A stretch of DNA of 64,000 nucleotides from contig NZ_JABYQT010000002.1 of the NCBI RefSeq assembly GCF_020075495.1, forward strand, positions 434,001-498,000, read 5' to 3'. The notes below the pieces were generated by a model. That model saw only the letters and a program-made list of their open reading frames with translations, was not told the DNA's origin and did not search any database. This document shows positions 33,854-43,754 of the stretch, piece after piece. A program made the position numbers and the translations under genes. The number at the start of each line of letters is the position of its first letter. Position 1 is the stretch's first letter. Source of the stretch: Vreelandella aquamarina (GTDB lineage: Bacteria > Pseudomonadota > Gammaproteobacteria > Pseudomonadales > Halomonadaceae).

Positions 33854-35497
33854 TCAGGTATTCGCCTGACATGCTGGTTGCGGGGCAGTATCTGCGGTTT
33901 TCTTGAAATAGTGATCGAGCTGCGCCTGGGCATCATCGCCAAACAGCACGCGGCAAGCCTCTTTCAAGCCTTCTGACTTGCGCAGCTGCTCGTGATGTAC
34001 CACCAGCGAAACCTTTGCCCGGCGGCGCAGAAAATCCTCGAGCTCTGTGATCATTTCGTGGTCGCGGGCGTGTTCGAGCTCAACGCGGATGTACTCGGTG
34101 CCCTCGATCAGCAGCTCGGCCTGACGCGGGTCGGCTTCGATCTTGTCGAGCATGGCAAACGCCTTGTTTGCATAGCGTCGCCAGAGGCGTGTGGAAAGCA
34201 TTTCCGAAGACGTTTCAGGCGTTAGTGCATCCAGCTTCATTTGCTTTGCTTGCGCCATGAACTGGTGCTTGACGCTTTCGGCGGGTTCGCCGTACCAATG
34301 GAAGTCCGCCTTGGGTAGCGTAACGCCCAGGCTAGCCAGCTCATCGGCAATTTCATTGCCCACGTTGACGCAGTCGGTCAACTTGCCACCGAAGATGCTG
34401 ATATGCGCGGTATCGCGGTTGGTGTTCACCACATGCTTGCGAGACATCTGGAAAAAGTCGCGGTCACTGCCCTGGTCCGCCTCCACTGCAAGCGGACGTA
34501 CACCACAGCGTGTGGAGATGATGTCGGCAGGGGCCAGCGGCTTTTCAAGGGTCAGGCGTGCGTTGATGTTATTGAGCACGAAGCGTATATCTTCGTCGGT
34601 CACCACGGCGTCCGGGTGATCCATATGGGTATCGGTGGTGCCGATGCAGGTGCGATTACCCATGGGGATGACGAAGAACAGACGGCCGTCATCGGCGAAA
34701 AATGCCAGCACTCGCTGGGAGGCGGTAAGCTGCGGCACGATCAGGTGGATTCCCTTGGAGTAGTGGTGCTGATGCGATGTCTTTTCGCCGGTCAGGCTGT
34801 TGTGCTGATCGACCCACGGACCTGCGGCATTGATCAATACCTTGGCGCGTATCTCGAAGGGTCGGCCGTCGGTGGTGTCCCGTGCTTGGGTCACCCATAC
34901 GCCATCCTGACGCTCAGCGCCCAAGGATTCCACGTAGTTGGCGGCGGTGGCGCCGTAATCAAGCGCATGGCGGATAAAGTTGAACACGAACCGCGCGTCG
35001 TTATCGTGCAGGTAGGCATCTGAATACTCAAAGCCGCCTACCGAGTCGCCAACGTTGATGATGGATTCTTCCTGCTTGATGTTCTTTGGCGAAAGCAGGC
35101 GCGGGCGTTTGGTAAACCCGTTGCCCATCAACCAGTAGAGCCAGGTGCCTGCCCAGAGGTAGCGGGGCGAGTGGCGAAACCCTCGGGTAATGGTGGTCAG
35201 GAAACGGATCTCCTGCACGGTAGATGGGTAGCTCTTGATCAAGTGATTGCGGCTTTTGCACAGCTTGCGCACCAGACCAAAATCATTGCTTTCCATGTAC
35301 TTGATACCGCCCCATACCAGATTCGACGAGTGCATGCTGGTACTGCCGGCAAAGTCTCCTCGATCAATCAGGGCGACCTTGGCGCCTTTGCCTGCCAGGG
35401 CAGCGGCGCTTGCAGCTCCGTTGATACCCCCACCGATCACCAGCGCGTCAAAGGTGGTGCTGGTCAATTGACTCAGGTTCTGTTGGCGCAGCGTCAT
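33854..35497 (-). CDS. glpD: aerobic glycerol-3-phosphate dehydrogenase
   Basis: A 547-residue FAD-dependent membrane-associated dehydrogenase. It oxidises sn-glycerol-3-phosphate to dihydroxyacetone phosphate and feeds electrons to quinone. The N-terminal FAD site is DALVIGGGINGAASAAALAGKG. Further family signatures are STSMHSSNLVWGGIKYMES and GIHLIVPQL, and the C-terminal DUF-type cap domain is present. It is a little longer than E. coli GlpD. It is convergent with glpK and the small genes. Candidate GlpR sites lie upstream at 35572-35611. Confidence 0.95.
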   Translation of the reverse strand: MTLRQQNLSQLTSTTFDALVIGGGINGAASAAALAGKGAKVALIDRGDFAGSTSMHSSNLVWGGIKYMESNDFGLVRKLCKSRNHLIKSYPSTVQEIRFLTTITRGFRHSPRYLWAGTWLYWLMGNGFTKRPRLLSPKNIKQEESIINVGDSVGGFEYSDAYLHDNDARFVFNFIRHALDYGATAANYVESLGAERQDGVWVTQARDTTDGRPFEIRAKVLINAAGPWVDQHNSLTGEKTSHQHHYSKGIHLIVPQLTASQRVLAFFADDGRLFFVIPMGNRTCIGTTDTHMDHPDAVVTDEDIRFVLNNINARLTLEKPLAPADIISTRCGVRPLAVEADQGSDRDFFQMSRKHVVNTNRDTAHISIFGGKLTDCVNVGNEIADELASLGVTLPKADFHWYGEPAESVKHQFMAQAKQMKLDALTPETSSEMLSTRLWRRYANKAFAMLDKIEADPRQAELLIEGTEYIRVELEHARDHEMITELEDFLRRRAKVSLVVHHEQLRKSEGLKEACRVLFGDDAQAQLDHYFKKTADTAPQPACQANT

Positions 35498-35533
35498 GGT
35501 GGCCTCTTCGAATAAGCGGATAAGCAGGGTTCA

Positions 35534-35611
35534 CCGTCTAGACGGCGGTTATTTTCATTTGTGAAAGAATATGTGATCGTTTTTGATCTTTCAAGATTGG
35601 AATCGAACATT
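35534..35611. promoter_or_regulatory. glpD promoter region with palindrome and GlpR-like sites
   Basis: The 180-bp gap upstream of glpD holds a perfect 12-bp palindrome CCGTCTAGACGG (35534-35545), a weak 20-bp GlpR-like match at 35572-35591 (12 of 20 by hand), and an exact half-site ATCGAACATT at 35602-35611. Assignment to GlpR is tentative. Confidence 0.35.
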
Positions 35612-35620
35612 TGAAGTTTC

Positions 35621-35650
35621 AAAAAAACCGGCTCCTATCAAGGAGCCGGT
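35621..35650 (-). terminator. intrinsic terminator of fadE
   Basis: Read on the minus strand, ACCGGCTCC pairs with GGAGCCGGT (35642-35650 with 35627-35635) and is followed by a run of Ts (35626-35621). It lies 28 bp past the fadE stop. Confidence 0.9.
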
Positions 35651-35677
35651 CAATGATGGTTACCTTACAACCCGACG

Positions 35678-38167
35678 TTACTTGACGCTTGACGTCTGCT
35701 CCTGCTGAACGGGAGCGGCCTTCTTGGCGTTATGATCAATAAGGGTATCCTTGTTGTTGGCAAACGCATCGTAGGCGAAGTCGTCTACCGTGAGCATCTC
35801 GAGCACCTGGGTTTCAAATTCGCGCATGAAGAGCGTTTCTTCTTCGCTGATCAACCCCTTCTCGAAGGCGACTTCGACACGTGCTTCCGGGTGTAGCGCC
35901 GTCTGCGGCAGCTCTCCCTTGGCGTAGGCCTTGTTCACCGTACGGTAGATGGCTTCGGCGCGATCATAATCGACCAGCAATGCGTTGTAGCGGGCCAGCG
36001 GATTGGGCTGTTCGCCGTCATCGGTATCCCAGGTGTTGGCCAGAAGCTTGGTGCGCAGGGCACTGTGGGTGGAAACCCGCTTGGCGATATCCCGTGCCAG
36101 GTCGTCATGGGGTTTATCCCAGCGACGACCGGTTGGCATCGCTATGGCGTTGAGTACTTTACCCAAGGCGCGGTTAGGCAGGTTATCGAAGATCTCCACG
36201 AACGCCTGCTCGGCGCGATTCAGCAGGAAGCGGCAGCTGTAGTGGAGCAGGGCATCTTCGCCTTCCACCTTGTCGCCAGCTTGCCACTGTTTCAGCACCA
36301 TGGAGGCCAGATACAGGTTGGAAAGCACGTCCCCGAGCCGCGCCGAGAGCATTTCGCGTTTTTTCAGCGCCGAGCCCAGGCTTGCCATGGCAGCGTCGGC
36401 ACACAGGCCAAAGGCGGCAGAGAGACGGGCGATATCCTGTGCATAGGCGGCGGCCGGAGCGTCGAAGGGCACGCTTGGCTTGCCAAAGCCCAGACCCATG
36501 GTAAAGGCACGCGCCGCGTTGCCGAAGATAAGCCCGGCGTGGCCGAAGAATGCCTTGTCGAACGCGTTGATGTCGTTGGCATCCTTGGCGGCCAGCTCAT
36601 CCAGCACGTAGGGGTGACAGCGAATTGCGCCCTGACCAAAGATCATCAGGTTGCGCGTCATGATGTTCGCGCCTTCCACCGTAATAGCGACTGGATTGGC
36701 ACTGTAACCGATGCCCAGATAGTTGCGCGGGCCAAGCGTGACGGCCTTGCCGCCGTGTACGTCCATGGCATCGCTCAAGATGACGCGCTGGAACTCGGTC
36801 AGCTGGCTTTTCAGGATCGCCGACGGTACCGCAGGCTTCTCACCATGATCGATCAGGTTGGCGGTCTGGTAAACCGTGGCCTGGGCGATATAGCCCATGG
36901 CGGCCATACGGGCCAGCGGCTCCTGCACGCCTTCCATTTCCGCGACCGGTACGTTGAACTGACGGCGTACGCGGGTGAAGCCACCGCTCCAGCCCAGCGC
37001 GTAGCGGGCGGTGCCGGTGGCGCCGGAGGGCAGGGTGATGCAGCGCCCGATGGAGAGACACTCGACCAGCATGCGCCAGCCCTGGCCAATCATGTCCTGC
37101 CCACCGATGATGGTATCCAGCGGAACGAAGACATCGACGCCCTTGATCGGGCCGTTCATGAAGGGGCTGCCGATCGGGTGGTGGCGACGGCCAATGTCCA
37201 TACCCTGGGTGTCGCGGGGAATCAGCGCCAGGGTGATGCCACGGTCTTCCTCGTCACCCAGCAGCTTTTCCGGGTCGAACAGGCGGAAGGCAAGGCCCAC
37301 TACGGTGGCAATGGGGGCCAGGGTGATCCAGCGTTTCTCGAAGGTCAGACGAAGGCCAAGCACTTCCTTGCCATCGATGACTTCCTTGCATACCACGCCA
37401 ACATCGGGAAGCGACGTGGCATCGGAGCCGGCGCGCGGGCCAGTCAAACCAAAACAGGGAATTTCGCGGCCATCAGCCAAGCGGGGCAGGTAGTGATTCT
37501 TCTGCTCCTCGGTGCCATATTTCAGCAGCAATTCGCCCGGACCGAGGGAGTTGGGTACGCCGACGGTCACCATCAGCGTCTCGTTGGCAGAGAGCTTCTG
37601 CAGCACCATGGACTGGGCCTTGGCCGAGAAACCCAGGCCGCCATACTCCTTGGGAATGATCATCCCGAAGAAGCCTTCCTTCTTCAGGAAGTCCCACAGC
37701 TGTTGGGGCAGGTCGGCGCGCTCGATGGTGATATCCCAGGCGTTGCACATGCCGGCGGCCGTGGCGCACTGGTTATCCAGGAAAGCCTGCTCGTCTTCAC
37801 GCAGGCCATCATCTGTGTAGTTCAGCAGCGCGTTCCACTGCGGCTTGCCGGAAAACAGCTCGCCGTCCCAGGCAACACTGCCGGCTTCCAGGGCGGTGCG
37901 CTCGGTCGCGGAAACCTTGGGCGCCACTTTCTTGAAGATGTTGAAGATACGCGGTGTCAGCCATTTGCGGCGCAAGGCGGGAAGCCCTGCTGCTGCCACA
38001 GCGATAGCCCCGATCAGCAGAACCACGCCAATAAAGGTGGCATCAAGCAGCAGACCCACGAGGCCCAGTACGCCCAGCAGCGTCAATGCTGCAGCGGCGC
38101 CCGCTTCGCGACGCATGATAATCAACAGGCCGACCACGGCAATCATGATCAGTAGTAGGGTGAGCAT
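35678..38167 (-). CDS. fadE: acyl-CoA dehydrogenase FadE
   Basis: An 829-residue acyl-CoA dehydrogenase of the long, membrane-anchored FadE type, catalysing the first step of fatty-acid beta-oxidation with FAD. It has two N-terminal hydrophobic segments (about 2-18 and 25-55) and then the dehydrogenase body: FFGMIIPKEYGGLGFSAKAQ, FGLTGPRAGSDATSLPD, and FMNGPIKGVDVFVPLDTIIGG. The ATG at 38165-38167 has GGAGACG upstream; the ORF track extension has none of the family sequence. A 28-bp palindrome of the kind bound by fatty-acid repressors lies upstream. Confidence 0.93.
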   Translation of the reverse strand: MLTLLLIMIAVVGLLIIMRREAGAAAALTLLGVLGLVGLLLDATFIGVVLLIGAIAVAAAGLPALRRKWLTPRIFNIFKKVAPKVSATERTALEAGSVAWDGELFSGKPQWNALLNYTDDGLREDEQAFLDNQCATAAGMCNAWDITIERADLPQQLWDFLKKEGFFGMIIPKEYGGLGFSAKAQSMVLQKLSANETLMVTVGVPNSLGPGELLLKYGTEEQKNHYLPRLADGREIPCFGLTGPRAGSDATSLPDVGVVCKEVIDGKEVLGLRLTFEKRWITLAPIATVVGLAFRLFDPEKLLGDEEDRGITLALIPRDTQGMDIGRRHHPIGSPFMNGPIKGVDVFVPLDTIIGGQDMIGQGWRMLVECLSIGRCITLPSGATGTARYALGWSGGFTRVRRQFNVPVAEMEGVQEPLARMAAMGYIAQATVYQTANLIDHGEKPAVPSAILKSQLTEFQRVILSDAMDVHGGKAVTLGPRNYLGIGYSANPVAITVEGANIMTRNLMIFGQGAIRCHPYVLDELAAKDANDINAFDKAFFGHAGLIFGNAARAFTMGLGFGKPSVPFDAPAAAYAQDIARLSAAFGLCADAAMASLGSALKKREMLSARLGDVLSNLYLASMVLKQWQAGDKVEGEDALLHYSCRFLLNRAEQAFVEIFDNLPNRALGKVLNAIAMPTGRRWDKPHDDLARDIAKRVSTHSALRTKLLANTWDTDDGEQPNPLARYNALLVDYDRAEAIYRTVNKAYAKGELPQTALHPEARVEVAFEKGLISEEETLFMREFETQVLEMLTVDDFAYDAFANNKDTLIDHNAKKAAPVQQEQTSSVK

Positions 38168-38277
38168 AGAACGTCTCCATGTATTGTTAGGCGCTGTCCG
38201 ATAACGGTCTGCGTTCAGTCTAGCGTGAAAACGGTGGTACCGGGGCTGGATGAATCGATAAACATCCTTCATGCCAG

Positions 38278-38305
38278 CACTATTCGAACAGATGTTTGAA
38301 TAGTG
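38278..38305. promoter_or_regulatory. 28-bp near-perfect palindrome upstream of fadE
   Basis: CACTATTC (38278-38285) and GAATAGTG (38298-38305) are perfect arms, and the inner AACA/TGTT also pair, leaving one mismatch. Read on the minus strand, the core CAAACATCTGTTCG resembles the PsrA box type (AAAC-N4-GTTT). It is a good candidate operator for a fatty-acid-responsive repressor. Confidence 0.55.
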
Positions 38306-38362
38306 GCAGACCTGCGCCATTCAGCGCAAGTTGCCAGGATGTTTTATCTAGCGGGCCTGATG

Positions 38363-38390
38363 AAAAAAAGCCACGGCGGCTGGCCGTGGC
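38363..38390 (-). terminator. intrinsic terminator of the bet operon
   Basis: On the minus strand GCCACGGC pairs with GCCGTGGC (38383-38390 with 38370-38377) and is followed by seven Ts (38369-38363). It lies about 60 bp after the betA stop. Confidence 0.9.
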
Positions 38391-38452
38391 GTGGAAGATA
38401 GGGTAACTGCAAGAGAGGGCGGAGTATGACGTTCAATGGCGCCAGGTAACGA

Positions 38453-40126
38453 TTACACCTGCCTGGCAGCTGCGCCGTTGGCGATATAATAATCCACCTG
38501 AGCGCGGGGCAGTGGTTCGACGCCGCGAATATGGTCCGCAATCTTTTCGGCCAGCATGATGGTAGGCGCATTGAGGTTGCCGGTAGGAATCAGCGGAAAC
38601 AGCGAGGCATCGACCACGCGCAGGCCTTCCAGGCCGTGTACCCGGCCCTGGCCATCGGTAACTGCCAGCTCATCGCTGCCCATACGGCAGCTGCCGCAAG
38701 GGTGGTAGGCGGTTTCAGCATGCTGCCTGACGAACGCATCCAGTTCGGCGTCGGATGTGACGTCTGGCCCCGGCGCAATTTCGCGGCCGCGATACGTGTC
38801 AAAGGCGGGCTGGGCGATGATCTCACGAGTCAGGCGAATGGCGTCGCGAAACTCCTGCCAGTCCTTCTCCCTGGACATGTAATTGAACAGGATGCTGGGG
38901 GCAGCGTGCGGATCTCTGGACCGCAACTGGATACGGCCGCGACTCTCCGAGCGCATGGAGCCCACGTGGGCCTGAAAGCCGTGGGCCTGTACCGCACTCT
39001 TGCCGTTATAACTGATGGCAATAGGCAGAAAGTGATACTGCAGGTTGGGCCACTCTTCTTCATCACGGCTGCGAATGAAGGCGCAGGATTCAAACTGGTT
39101 GCTGGCGCCAACGCCGGTACCCTTGAACAGCCACTCGGCACCGATCCTGGGCTGGTTGTACCATTTGAGTGCCGGGTAGAGCGAGATAGGCTCCTTGCAC
39201 TCGTACTGGATGTACATTTCCAGATGATCCTGAAGATTTTCGCCTACCCCGGGCAGCGCATGAACCGTCTCAATATCAAGCGATGCCAGAAGCTCAGGGT
39301 TGCCCACGCCTGAGCGCTGCAGAATCTGCGGTGAGGCAATGGCACCGCCGCACAGCAGCACTTCGCGTCGCGCGCGCACCTGTCGAGTCCGGCCTTTGCG
39401 TTCATAGCGCACACCGCTTGCCCGCTTGCCGTCAAACTCGATCACGTCGGTTACTGCGTGGGTTTCAATCGTGAGATTGGCGCGCTGTCGGGCGATATCC
39501 AGGTAGCCGCGTGCGGTAGATGAGCGCCGGCCCTTGGGCGTCACGAAGCGGTCCATGGGGCCGAAGCCTTCCTGCTGGTAGCCGTTGACGTCTTGGGTTT
39601 CCGGGTAGCCCGCCTGCTTGCCGGCCTCGATAAACGTGCGGTAAAGCGGGTTGTTGTTATCCTTGGGTGTGGTCACGCTGACTGGCCCATCACCGCCGTG
39701 GTAAGCGTTCGGGCCAATATCGCGATTTTCACACTTCTTGAAGTAGGGCAGGCAACTGAGGTAGTCCCACTCCTCAAGGCCTGGGTTGCTTGCCCAGTTA
39801 TCGTAATCCAGGGCGTTTCCGCGGATATAGCACATGCCGTTGATCAGTGAGGAGCCGCCCAACCCCTTGCCACGGCCGCACTCCATGCGTCGGTTATCCA
39901 TGTGCGGTTCCGGGTCGGTTTCAAACGCCCAGTTATAGCGCTTGCCCTGCAGCGGGTAGGCCAGGGCCGCCGGCATCTGGGTGCGAAAATCCAGGCGATA
40001 GTCCGGCCCGCCCGCTTCCAGCAGCAGTACGCTGACATCGCGGTCTTCCGTCAGGCGAGTGGCGAGCACATTGCCGGCCGAGCCTGCGCCGATAATGATG
40101 TAATCAAATTCGCGTGGTTGAGACAT
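38453..40126 (-). CDS. betA: choline dehydrogenase
   Basis: A 557-residue GMC oxidoreductase that oxidises choline to betaine aldehyde with FAD. The N-terminal dinucleotide fold is [19 protein letters not shown]. The GMC signatures are [20 protein letters not shown] and [14 protein letters not shown]; the C-terminal HPCGSCRMG carries the catalytic His region, and [15 protein letters not shown] follows. The start is ATG 40124-40126 after GGGAG. It is the last gene of betIBA, making the osmoprotectant glycine betaine. Confidence 0.96.
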   Translation of the reverse strand: MSQPREFDYIIIGAGSAGNVLATRLTEDRDVSVLLLEAGGPDYRLDFRTQMPAALAYPLQGKRYNWAFETDPEPHMDNRRMECGRGKGLGGSSLINGMCYIRGNALDYDNWASNPGLEEWDYLSCLPYFKKCENRDIGPNAYHGGDGPVSVTTPKDNNNPLYRTFIEAGKQAGYPETQDVNGYQQEGFGPMDRFVTPKGRRSSTARGYLDIARQRANLTIETHAVTDVIEFDGKRASGVRYERKGRTRQVRARREVLLCGGAIASPQILQRSGVGNPELLASLDIETVHALPGVGENLQDHLEMYIQYECKEPISLYPALKWYNQPRIGAEWLFKGTGVGASNQFESCAFIRSRDEEEWPNLQYHFLPIAISYNGKSAVQAHGFQAHVGSMRSESRGRIQLRSRDPHAAPSILFNYMSREKDWQEFRDAIRLTREIIAQPAFDTYRGREIAPGPDVTSDAELDAFVRQHAETAYHPCGSCRMGSDELAVTDGQGRVHGLEGLRVVDASLFPLIPTGNLNAPTIMLAEKIADHIRGVEPLPRAQVDYYIANGAAARQV

Positions 40127-40184
40127 CGTTTTCTCCCATCCATCGGTTTCTCCCATCCAGAAAGCTAAGGTGCGGAGGTCCTGA

Positions 40185-41651
40185 TTAAAACACCGACTCG
40201 AACGCGCCCATCTCGATCTGGACAGACTTGGTCTGGGTGTAATGGCCAAGGGTTTCGATGCCGTTTTCGCGCCCGATACCTGATGCTTTATAGCCACCTA
40301 CCGGCATTTCAGAAGGCGATTCACCCCAGGTATTGATCCAGCAGATACCCGCTTGCAGCTGATGAATCACACGGTGGGCACGATTCAGGTTCTCGCTGAA
40401 GACCCCGGCGGCCAGGCCGTAGGGGGTGTCGTTGGCGCGTTTGATGACATCGGTTTCATCATCAAAGGCAAGGAGTGACATTACCGGGCCGAAGATCTCC
40501 TCCTTGACGATACGCATATCATCGGTGCAATCAGTGAACACGGTAGGCGCGGCCCAGGCGCCATTGGCCCAGTGGCCGCTGTCCCAGGCGTCGCCACCCA
40601 CGAGCACGCGTGCGCCTCGCGCTTTACCCAGCGCGATATAGGTAAGCACTTTCTTTTGATGCTCAACGCTGACCAGTGGGCCGAAATTGACGCTGGGATC
40701 CATCGGATCGCCCGCCTTGATGCGCTTGACCCGTTCCACCAGCTTGGCTTCAAAGGCGTCCTTGACGCTGCGTTCGATAAACACGCGGGTGCCGTTGGTG
40801 CAGATCTGGCCGCTGGAGTAGAAGTTGGCCATCATGGCGGCGTCGGCGGCGCGGTCGAGATCCGCATCGGCAAACACGATCAGCGGCGACTTGCCGCCCA
40901 GCTCCATGGTGACGTCTTTCAGCGTCGAACCACCGGCGGCGGCCATCACCTTCTTGCCGGTGCCTACCTCGCCGGTGAACGATACCTTGGCGATGCCTTC
41001 ATGTTCGGTCAGCATGGCGCCAACGCGGCCATCACCCTGTACCACGTTGAACACGCCATCGGGCAGGCCGGCGTCGGTGAATATTTCTGCCAGTTTGATG
41101 GCCGTCAGTGGTGTGACCTCGCTGGGCTTGAAGACAATGGCATTACCTGCCGCCAGTGCCGGGGCGGCTTTCCAGCAGGCAATCTGGATAGGGTAGTTCC
41201 AGGCGCCAATGGCACCAATCACGCCCAGCGGCTCGCGCCGGGTGTAGATGAACGAACTCTCCCGCAGCGGAATCTGGCTGCCTTCGATAGCCGGTGCAAG
41301 GCCTGCGTAGTACTCGAGTGCATCCGCGCCGGTGACGATATCAACGCTTGCGGTTTCACTGATCGGCTTGCCGGTATTCTGGGTTTCAATCGCGGCCAGC
41401 TCATCGTTGCGTTCGCGAAGCAGAGCCACTGCGCGGTGCATGATGCGCGAGCGTTCCATCCCGGTCATGGCGGCCCACTGGCGTTGACCGTGCTTGGCGG
41501 CATTGACGGCGTCGTCTACATCGGCCTGGCTTGCCTGGCCCACGGTTGCCAGCAGGCTGCCATCAAACGGGTTGGTAACGGTAAAGGTATCGCCGGACGT
41601 GGCTGCGACCCGGCGGCCGTTGATATAAAGCGAAATGTCTTGAGTGGCCAT
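40185..41651 (-). CDS. betB: betaine-aldehyde dehydrogenase
   Basis: A 488-residue NAD(P)-dependent aldehyde dehydrogenase that converts betaine aldehyde to glycine betaine. Motifs: [58 protein letters not shown] (Glu region), and [13 protein letters not shown] with the catalytic Cys. It lies between betI (11-bp gap) and betA. The length fits the family. Confidence 0.97.
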   Translation of the reverse strand: MATQDISLYINGRRVAATSGDTFTVTNPFDGSLLATVGQASQADVDDAVNAAKHGQRQWAAMTGMERSRIMHRAVALLRERNDELAAIETQNTGKPISETASVDIVTGADALEYYAGLAPAIEGSQIPLRESSFIYTRREPLGVIGAIGAWNYPIQIACWKAAPALAAGNAIVFKPSEVTPLTAIKLAEIFTDAGLPDGVFNVVQGDGRVGAMLTEHEGIAKVSFTGEVGTGKKVMAAAGGSTLKDVTMELGGKSPLIVFADADLDRAADAAMMANFYSSGQICTNGTRVFIERSVKDAFEAKLVERVKRIKAGDPMDPSVNFGPLVSVEHQKKVLTYIALGKARGARVLVGGDAWDSGHWANGAWAAPTVFTDCTDDMRIVKEEIFGPVMSLLAFDDETDVIKRANDTPYGLAAGVFSENLNRAHRVIHQLQAGICWINTWGESPSEMPVGGYKASGIGRENGIETLGHYTQTKSVQIEMGAFESVF

Positions 41652-41662
41652 GCGGTCTCCGG

Positions 41663-42277
41663 TCAGGTGTGAGTCGCGGTGAGTGTATGGTCGTGGTGTA
41701 CAAGTAACTGGTCGCAGTAACGGCGTGCCAGATAGCGTGCGGCTTCGGCATCAAACGCCTCCGGCGCCAGGGCGCCGCGCAGCCACAGGCCATCGATCAT
41801 GGCGGCAAGCCCGCGGGCGGCATTACGCGCTTCATCGCAGGGTAGAAGGCGTCGGAACTGGTAGCTAAGATTGGCGTAAAGGCGCCGGTCGTTGACGTAC
41901 TGCAGCCGCTGCAGTGTCGGCTTGTGCATGCTGCTGGCCCAGAAGGCGAGCCAGGTTTTGGCGGCAGGGCCTGTGACCTGGCTACGGTCGAAGTTACCTT
42001 CAATGATGGCGCCTATGTGCGCGCGGGGAGAGTCATCCGTTAACGCCCTGCGGCGTGCGGCGACCGCGTTGGATAGGTCTGTCAGGATATGGCGCATGGT
42101 GGCTTCAAGCAGCCCATCCTTGCCGCCGAAATAGTGGCTGATGATACCCGCCGAAACCCCTGCGTGGCGCGCAATGCGCATAATCGTGGCCTCGCCAAGG
42201 CCAACCTCATCGATAGCCGCCATGGTGGCGTCGATAAGCTGTTGGCGACGAATTGGTTCCATTCCTACCTTGGGCAC
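41663..42277 (-). CDS. betI: TetR-family repressor of the bet operon
   Basis: A 204-residue TetR regulator of the BetI type: [19 protein letters not shown] at the start, then the [29 protein letters not shown], and the ligand domain [18 protein letters not shown]. In the family, choline relieves its repression of betIBA. It is the first gene of the operon. The palindrome at 42358-42371 in the divergent gap with choX is its probable operator. Confidence 0.94.
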   Translation of the reverse strand: MPKVGMEPIRRQQLIDATMAAIDEVGLGEATIMRIARHAGVSAGIISHYFGGKDGLLEATMRHILTDLSNAVAARRRALTDDSPRAHIGAIIEGNFDRSQVTGPAAKTWLAFWASSMHKPTLQRLQYVNDRRLYANLSYQFRRLLPCDEARNAARGLAAMIDGLWLRGALAPEAFDAEAARYLARRYCDQLLVHHDHTLTATHT

Positions 42278-42357
42278 GACGGTCTCTCCATCACGTTGAA
42301 TGTCTGCCTTGAAACACGAGGCCTTGCATGGTTACCTGTAAAGGTTGGCATTTTTTT

Positions 42358-42371
42358 ATTGAACGTTCAAT
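42358..42371. promoter_or_regulatory. probable BetI operator between betI and choX
   Basis: ATTGAACGTTCAAT is a perfect 14-bp palindrome in the 184-bp divergent gap. Its position between betI and choX suits joint choline control of synthesis and uptake genes. Confidence 0.65.
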
Positions 42372-42461
42372 TAATGAAAGGTCGCGTCTTGTCGCAGGCA
42401 GTCGGCTAAGGCGTGAAGACGTACACGAAGAGTTCTTTCAAATACAAGAAGGGGAGTGGTG

Positions 42462-43394
42462 ATGAAACGTATCTGTACTTACGGGCTGGGCGGAATTCTG
42501 GCAAGCGCGCTCTTGCCGGCCATGGCGCTGGCCGATGAGTGTTCCAGCGTACGCTTTGCCGAAGTGGGCTGGACCGATATTACCGCGACCACCGCGCTTG
42601 CCAGCGAAGTGCTGGAAGCGTTGGGCTATGAAACGCGGATCGATACCGTATCGGTTCCGATTGCCTATGCGGGAATGCGCAACAACGATTTTGACGTTTT
42701 TCTGGGTAACTGGATGCCTTCGATGGCGTCGATCAGCGACCCTTATGTCGAGCGTGGCGATGTCGAGCGCCTGGCGGTCAACCTGGAAGGCGCTAAATAC
42801 ACCTTGGCGGTTCCGCAGTATGTATATGATGCCGGCGTCACCTCCGTGAATGATCTGGCAGAATACGCCGAGCGGTTCGAGCAGCAATTGCACGGCATTG
42901 AAGCAGGCAATGACGGTAACGAGCTTATCGAGCAGATGATTGACGACAATGCTTACGGGCTTGGCGACTGGCAGGTGGTGGACTCGAGTGAAGCAGGCAT
43001 GCTTTCCGAGCTGACCACGCGTATCCCCAACCAGGAGTGGATGGTTTTCCTGGGTTGGGAGCCGCACCCCATGAACACCAATTTCGACATGGCCTACCTG
43101 TCCGGTGCCGATGACTACTTCGGCCCGGACCTGGGCGGCGCCACGGTGCATACCAATACGCGAGCAGGCTTTGTCGAGCAGTGTCCCAACATCGGCACAC
43201 TGCTGGGCAACATGACCTTTACACTAGAGATGGAAAACCAGCTGATGAAAGAGATCATGGACAATGGCGAGGACCCACGTGCGGCGGCCAATGCCTACCT
43301 GAAGAACCACGACGATGTCTTGCAGGCGTGGCTTGAAGGCGTGACCACCAAGGCGGGCGAGCCTGCCTTGCCTGCCGTTCGGGCCGCGCTATAG
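42462..43394 (+). CDS. choX: choline-type ABC transporter substrate-binding protein (orphan)
   Basis: A 310-residue periplasmic protein of the ChoX/ProX group. A signal peptide (about 1-24, ending AMALA) precedes the mature domain with FAEVGWTDITATTALASEVL, VFLGNWMPSM and FLGWEPHPMN, whose aromatic residues suit a cation-pi box for choline. The start is the ATG at 42462 with GGGGAG upstream. No permease or ATPase gene follows; a terminator and tRNA gene come next. It therefore must work with membrane components encoded elsewhere or be a stand-alone capture protein. Confidence 0.85.
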   Translation: MKRICTYGLGGILASALLPAMALADECSSVRFAEVGWTDITATTALASEVLEALGYETRIDTVSVPIAYAGMRNNDFDVFLGNWMPSMASISDPYVERGDVERLAVNLEGAKYTLAVPQYVYDAGVTSVNDLAEYAERFEQQLHGIEAGNDGNELIEQMIDDNAYGLGDWQVVDSSEAGMLSELTTRIPNQEWMVFLGWEPHPMNTNFDMAYLSGADDYFGPDLGGATVHTNTRAGFVEQCPNIGTLLGNMTFTLEMENQLMKEIMDNGEDPRAAANAYLKNHDDVLQAWLEGVTTKAGEPALPAVRAAL

Positions 43395-43413
43395 GTGCTT
43401 TGCTAACAGATTG

Positions 43414-43444
43414 AAAAGGCAAGCCCCTATGCGGCTTGCCTTTT
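43414..43444 (+). terminator. intrinsic terminator after choX
   Basis: AAAAGGCAAGCC (43414-43425) pairs with GGCTTGCCTTTT (43433-43444) with a 7-base loop, 20 bp past the choX stop. Confidence 0.88.
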
Positions 43445-43486
43445 GCATCGAGAATAGGCATACTCTGCACCCGCTGATGTCGGAAA

Positions 43487-43563
43487 GGCTACGTAGCTCA
43501 GCTGGTTAGAGCACATCACTCATAATGATGGGGTCCCCTGTTCAAATCAGGGCGTAGCCACCA
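43487..43563 (+). tRNA. tRNA-Met (CAT), elongator type
   Basis: A full 77-nt cloverleaf including encoded CCA: acceptor GGCTACG/CGTAGCC, D-arm GCTC/GAGC, anticodon stem CATCA/TGATG with loop CTCATAA (anticodon CAT), T-arm CCCTG/CAGGG with TTCAAAT. The acceptor and D-arm match gammaproteobacterial elongator tRNA-Met rather than initiator or tRNA-Ile2. Confidence 0.95.
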
Positions 43564-43607
43564 CATCACGCACGATACAGCCGGTTTTCCAGAGTCTGTA
43601 TCACTAT

Positions 43608-43717
43608 GGTGGCCCCTTAGGTCCTCCCGCAACGCGAAACTGCAAACCCCGCCAGGCCCGGAAGGGAGCAACGGTAGTGGTGGATGCGTGTGCCGGGATG
43701 TGGCTTTTGGGGCCGCC
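43608..43717 (+). ncRNA. ffs: 4.5S RNA of the signal recognition particle
   Basis: About 110 nt forming a long hairpin: GGTGGCCCC (43608-43616) pairs with GGGGCCGCC (43709-43717). The universally conserved apical segment with GCCAGGCCCGGAAGGGAGCA and the symmetric partner TGTGCCGGGATG are present. It binds Ffh for co-translational membrane targeting. It lies 44 bp after tRNA-Met and may share its transcript. Confidence 0.95.
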
Positions 43718-43754
43718 TCCATTTCTGCAACATGTTCTGATATAAATCGAACGG

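Noticed and set aside
36065-38155. 696-codon open frame antisense to fadE
   Set aside because: Shadow of fadE codon bias; the protein is Gln/His/Gly-rich with no domain or start signal.
43487-43717. tRNA and SRP RNA region as a phage attachment site
   Set aside because: No integrase, no direct repeat of the tRNA 3' end, and normal genes on both sides.
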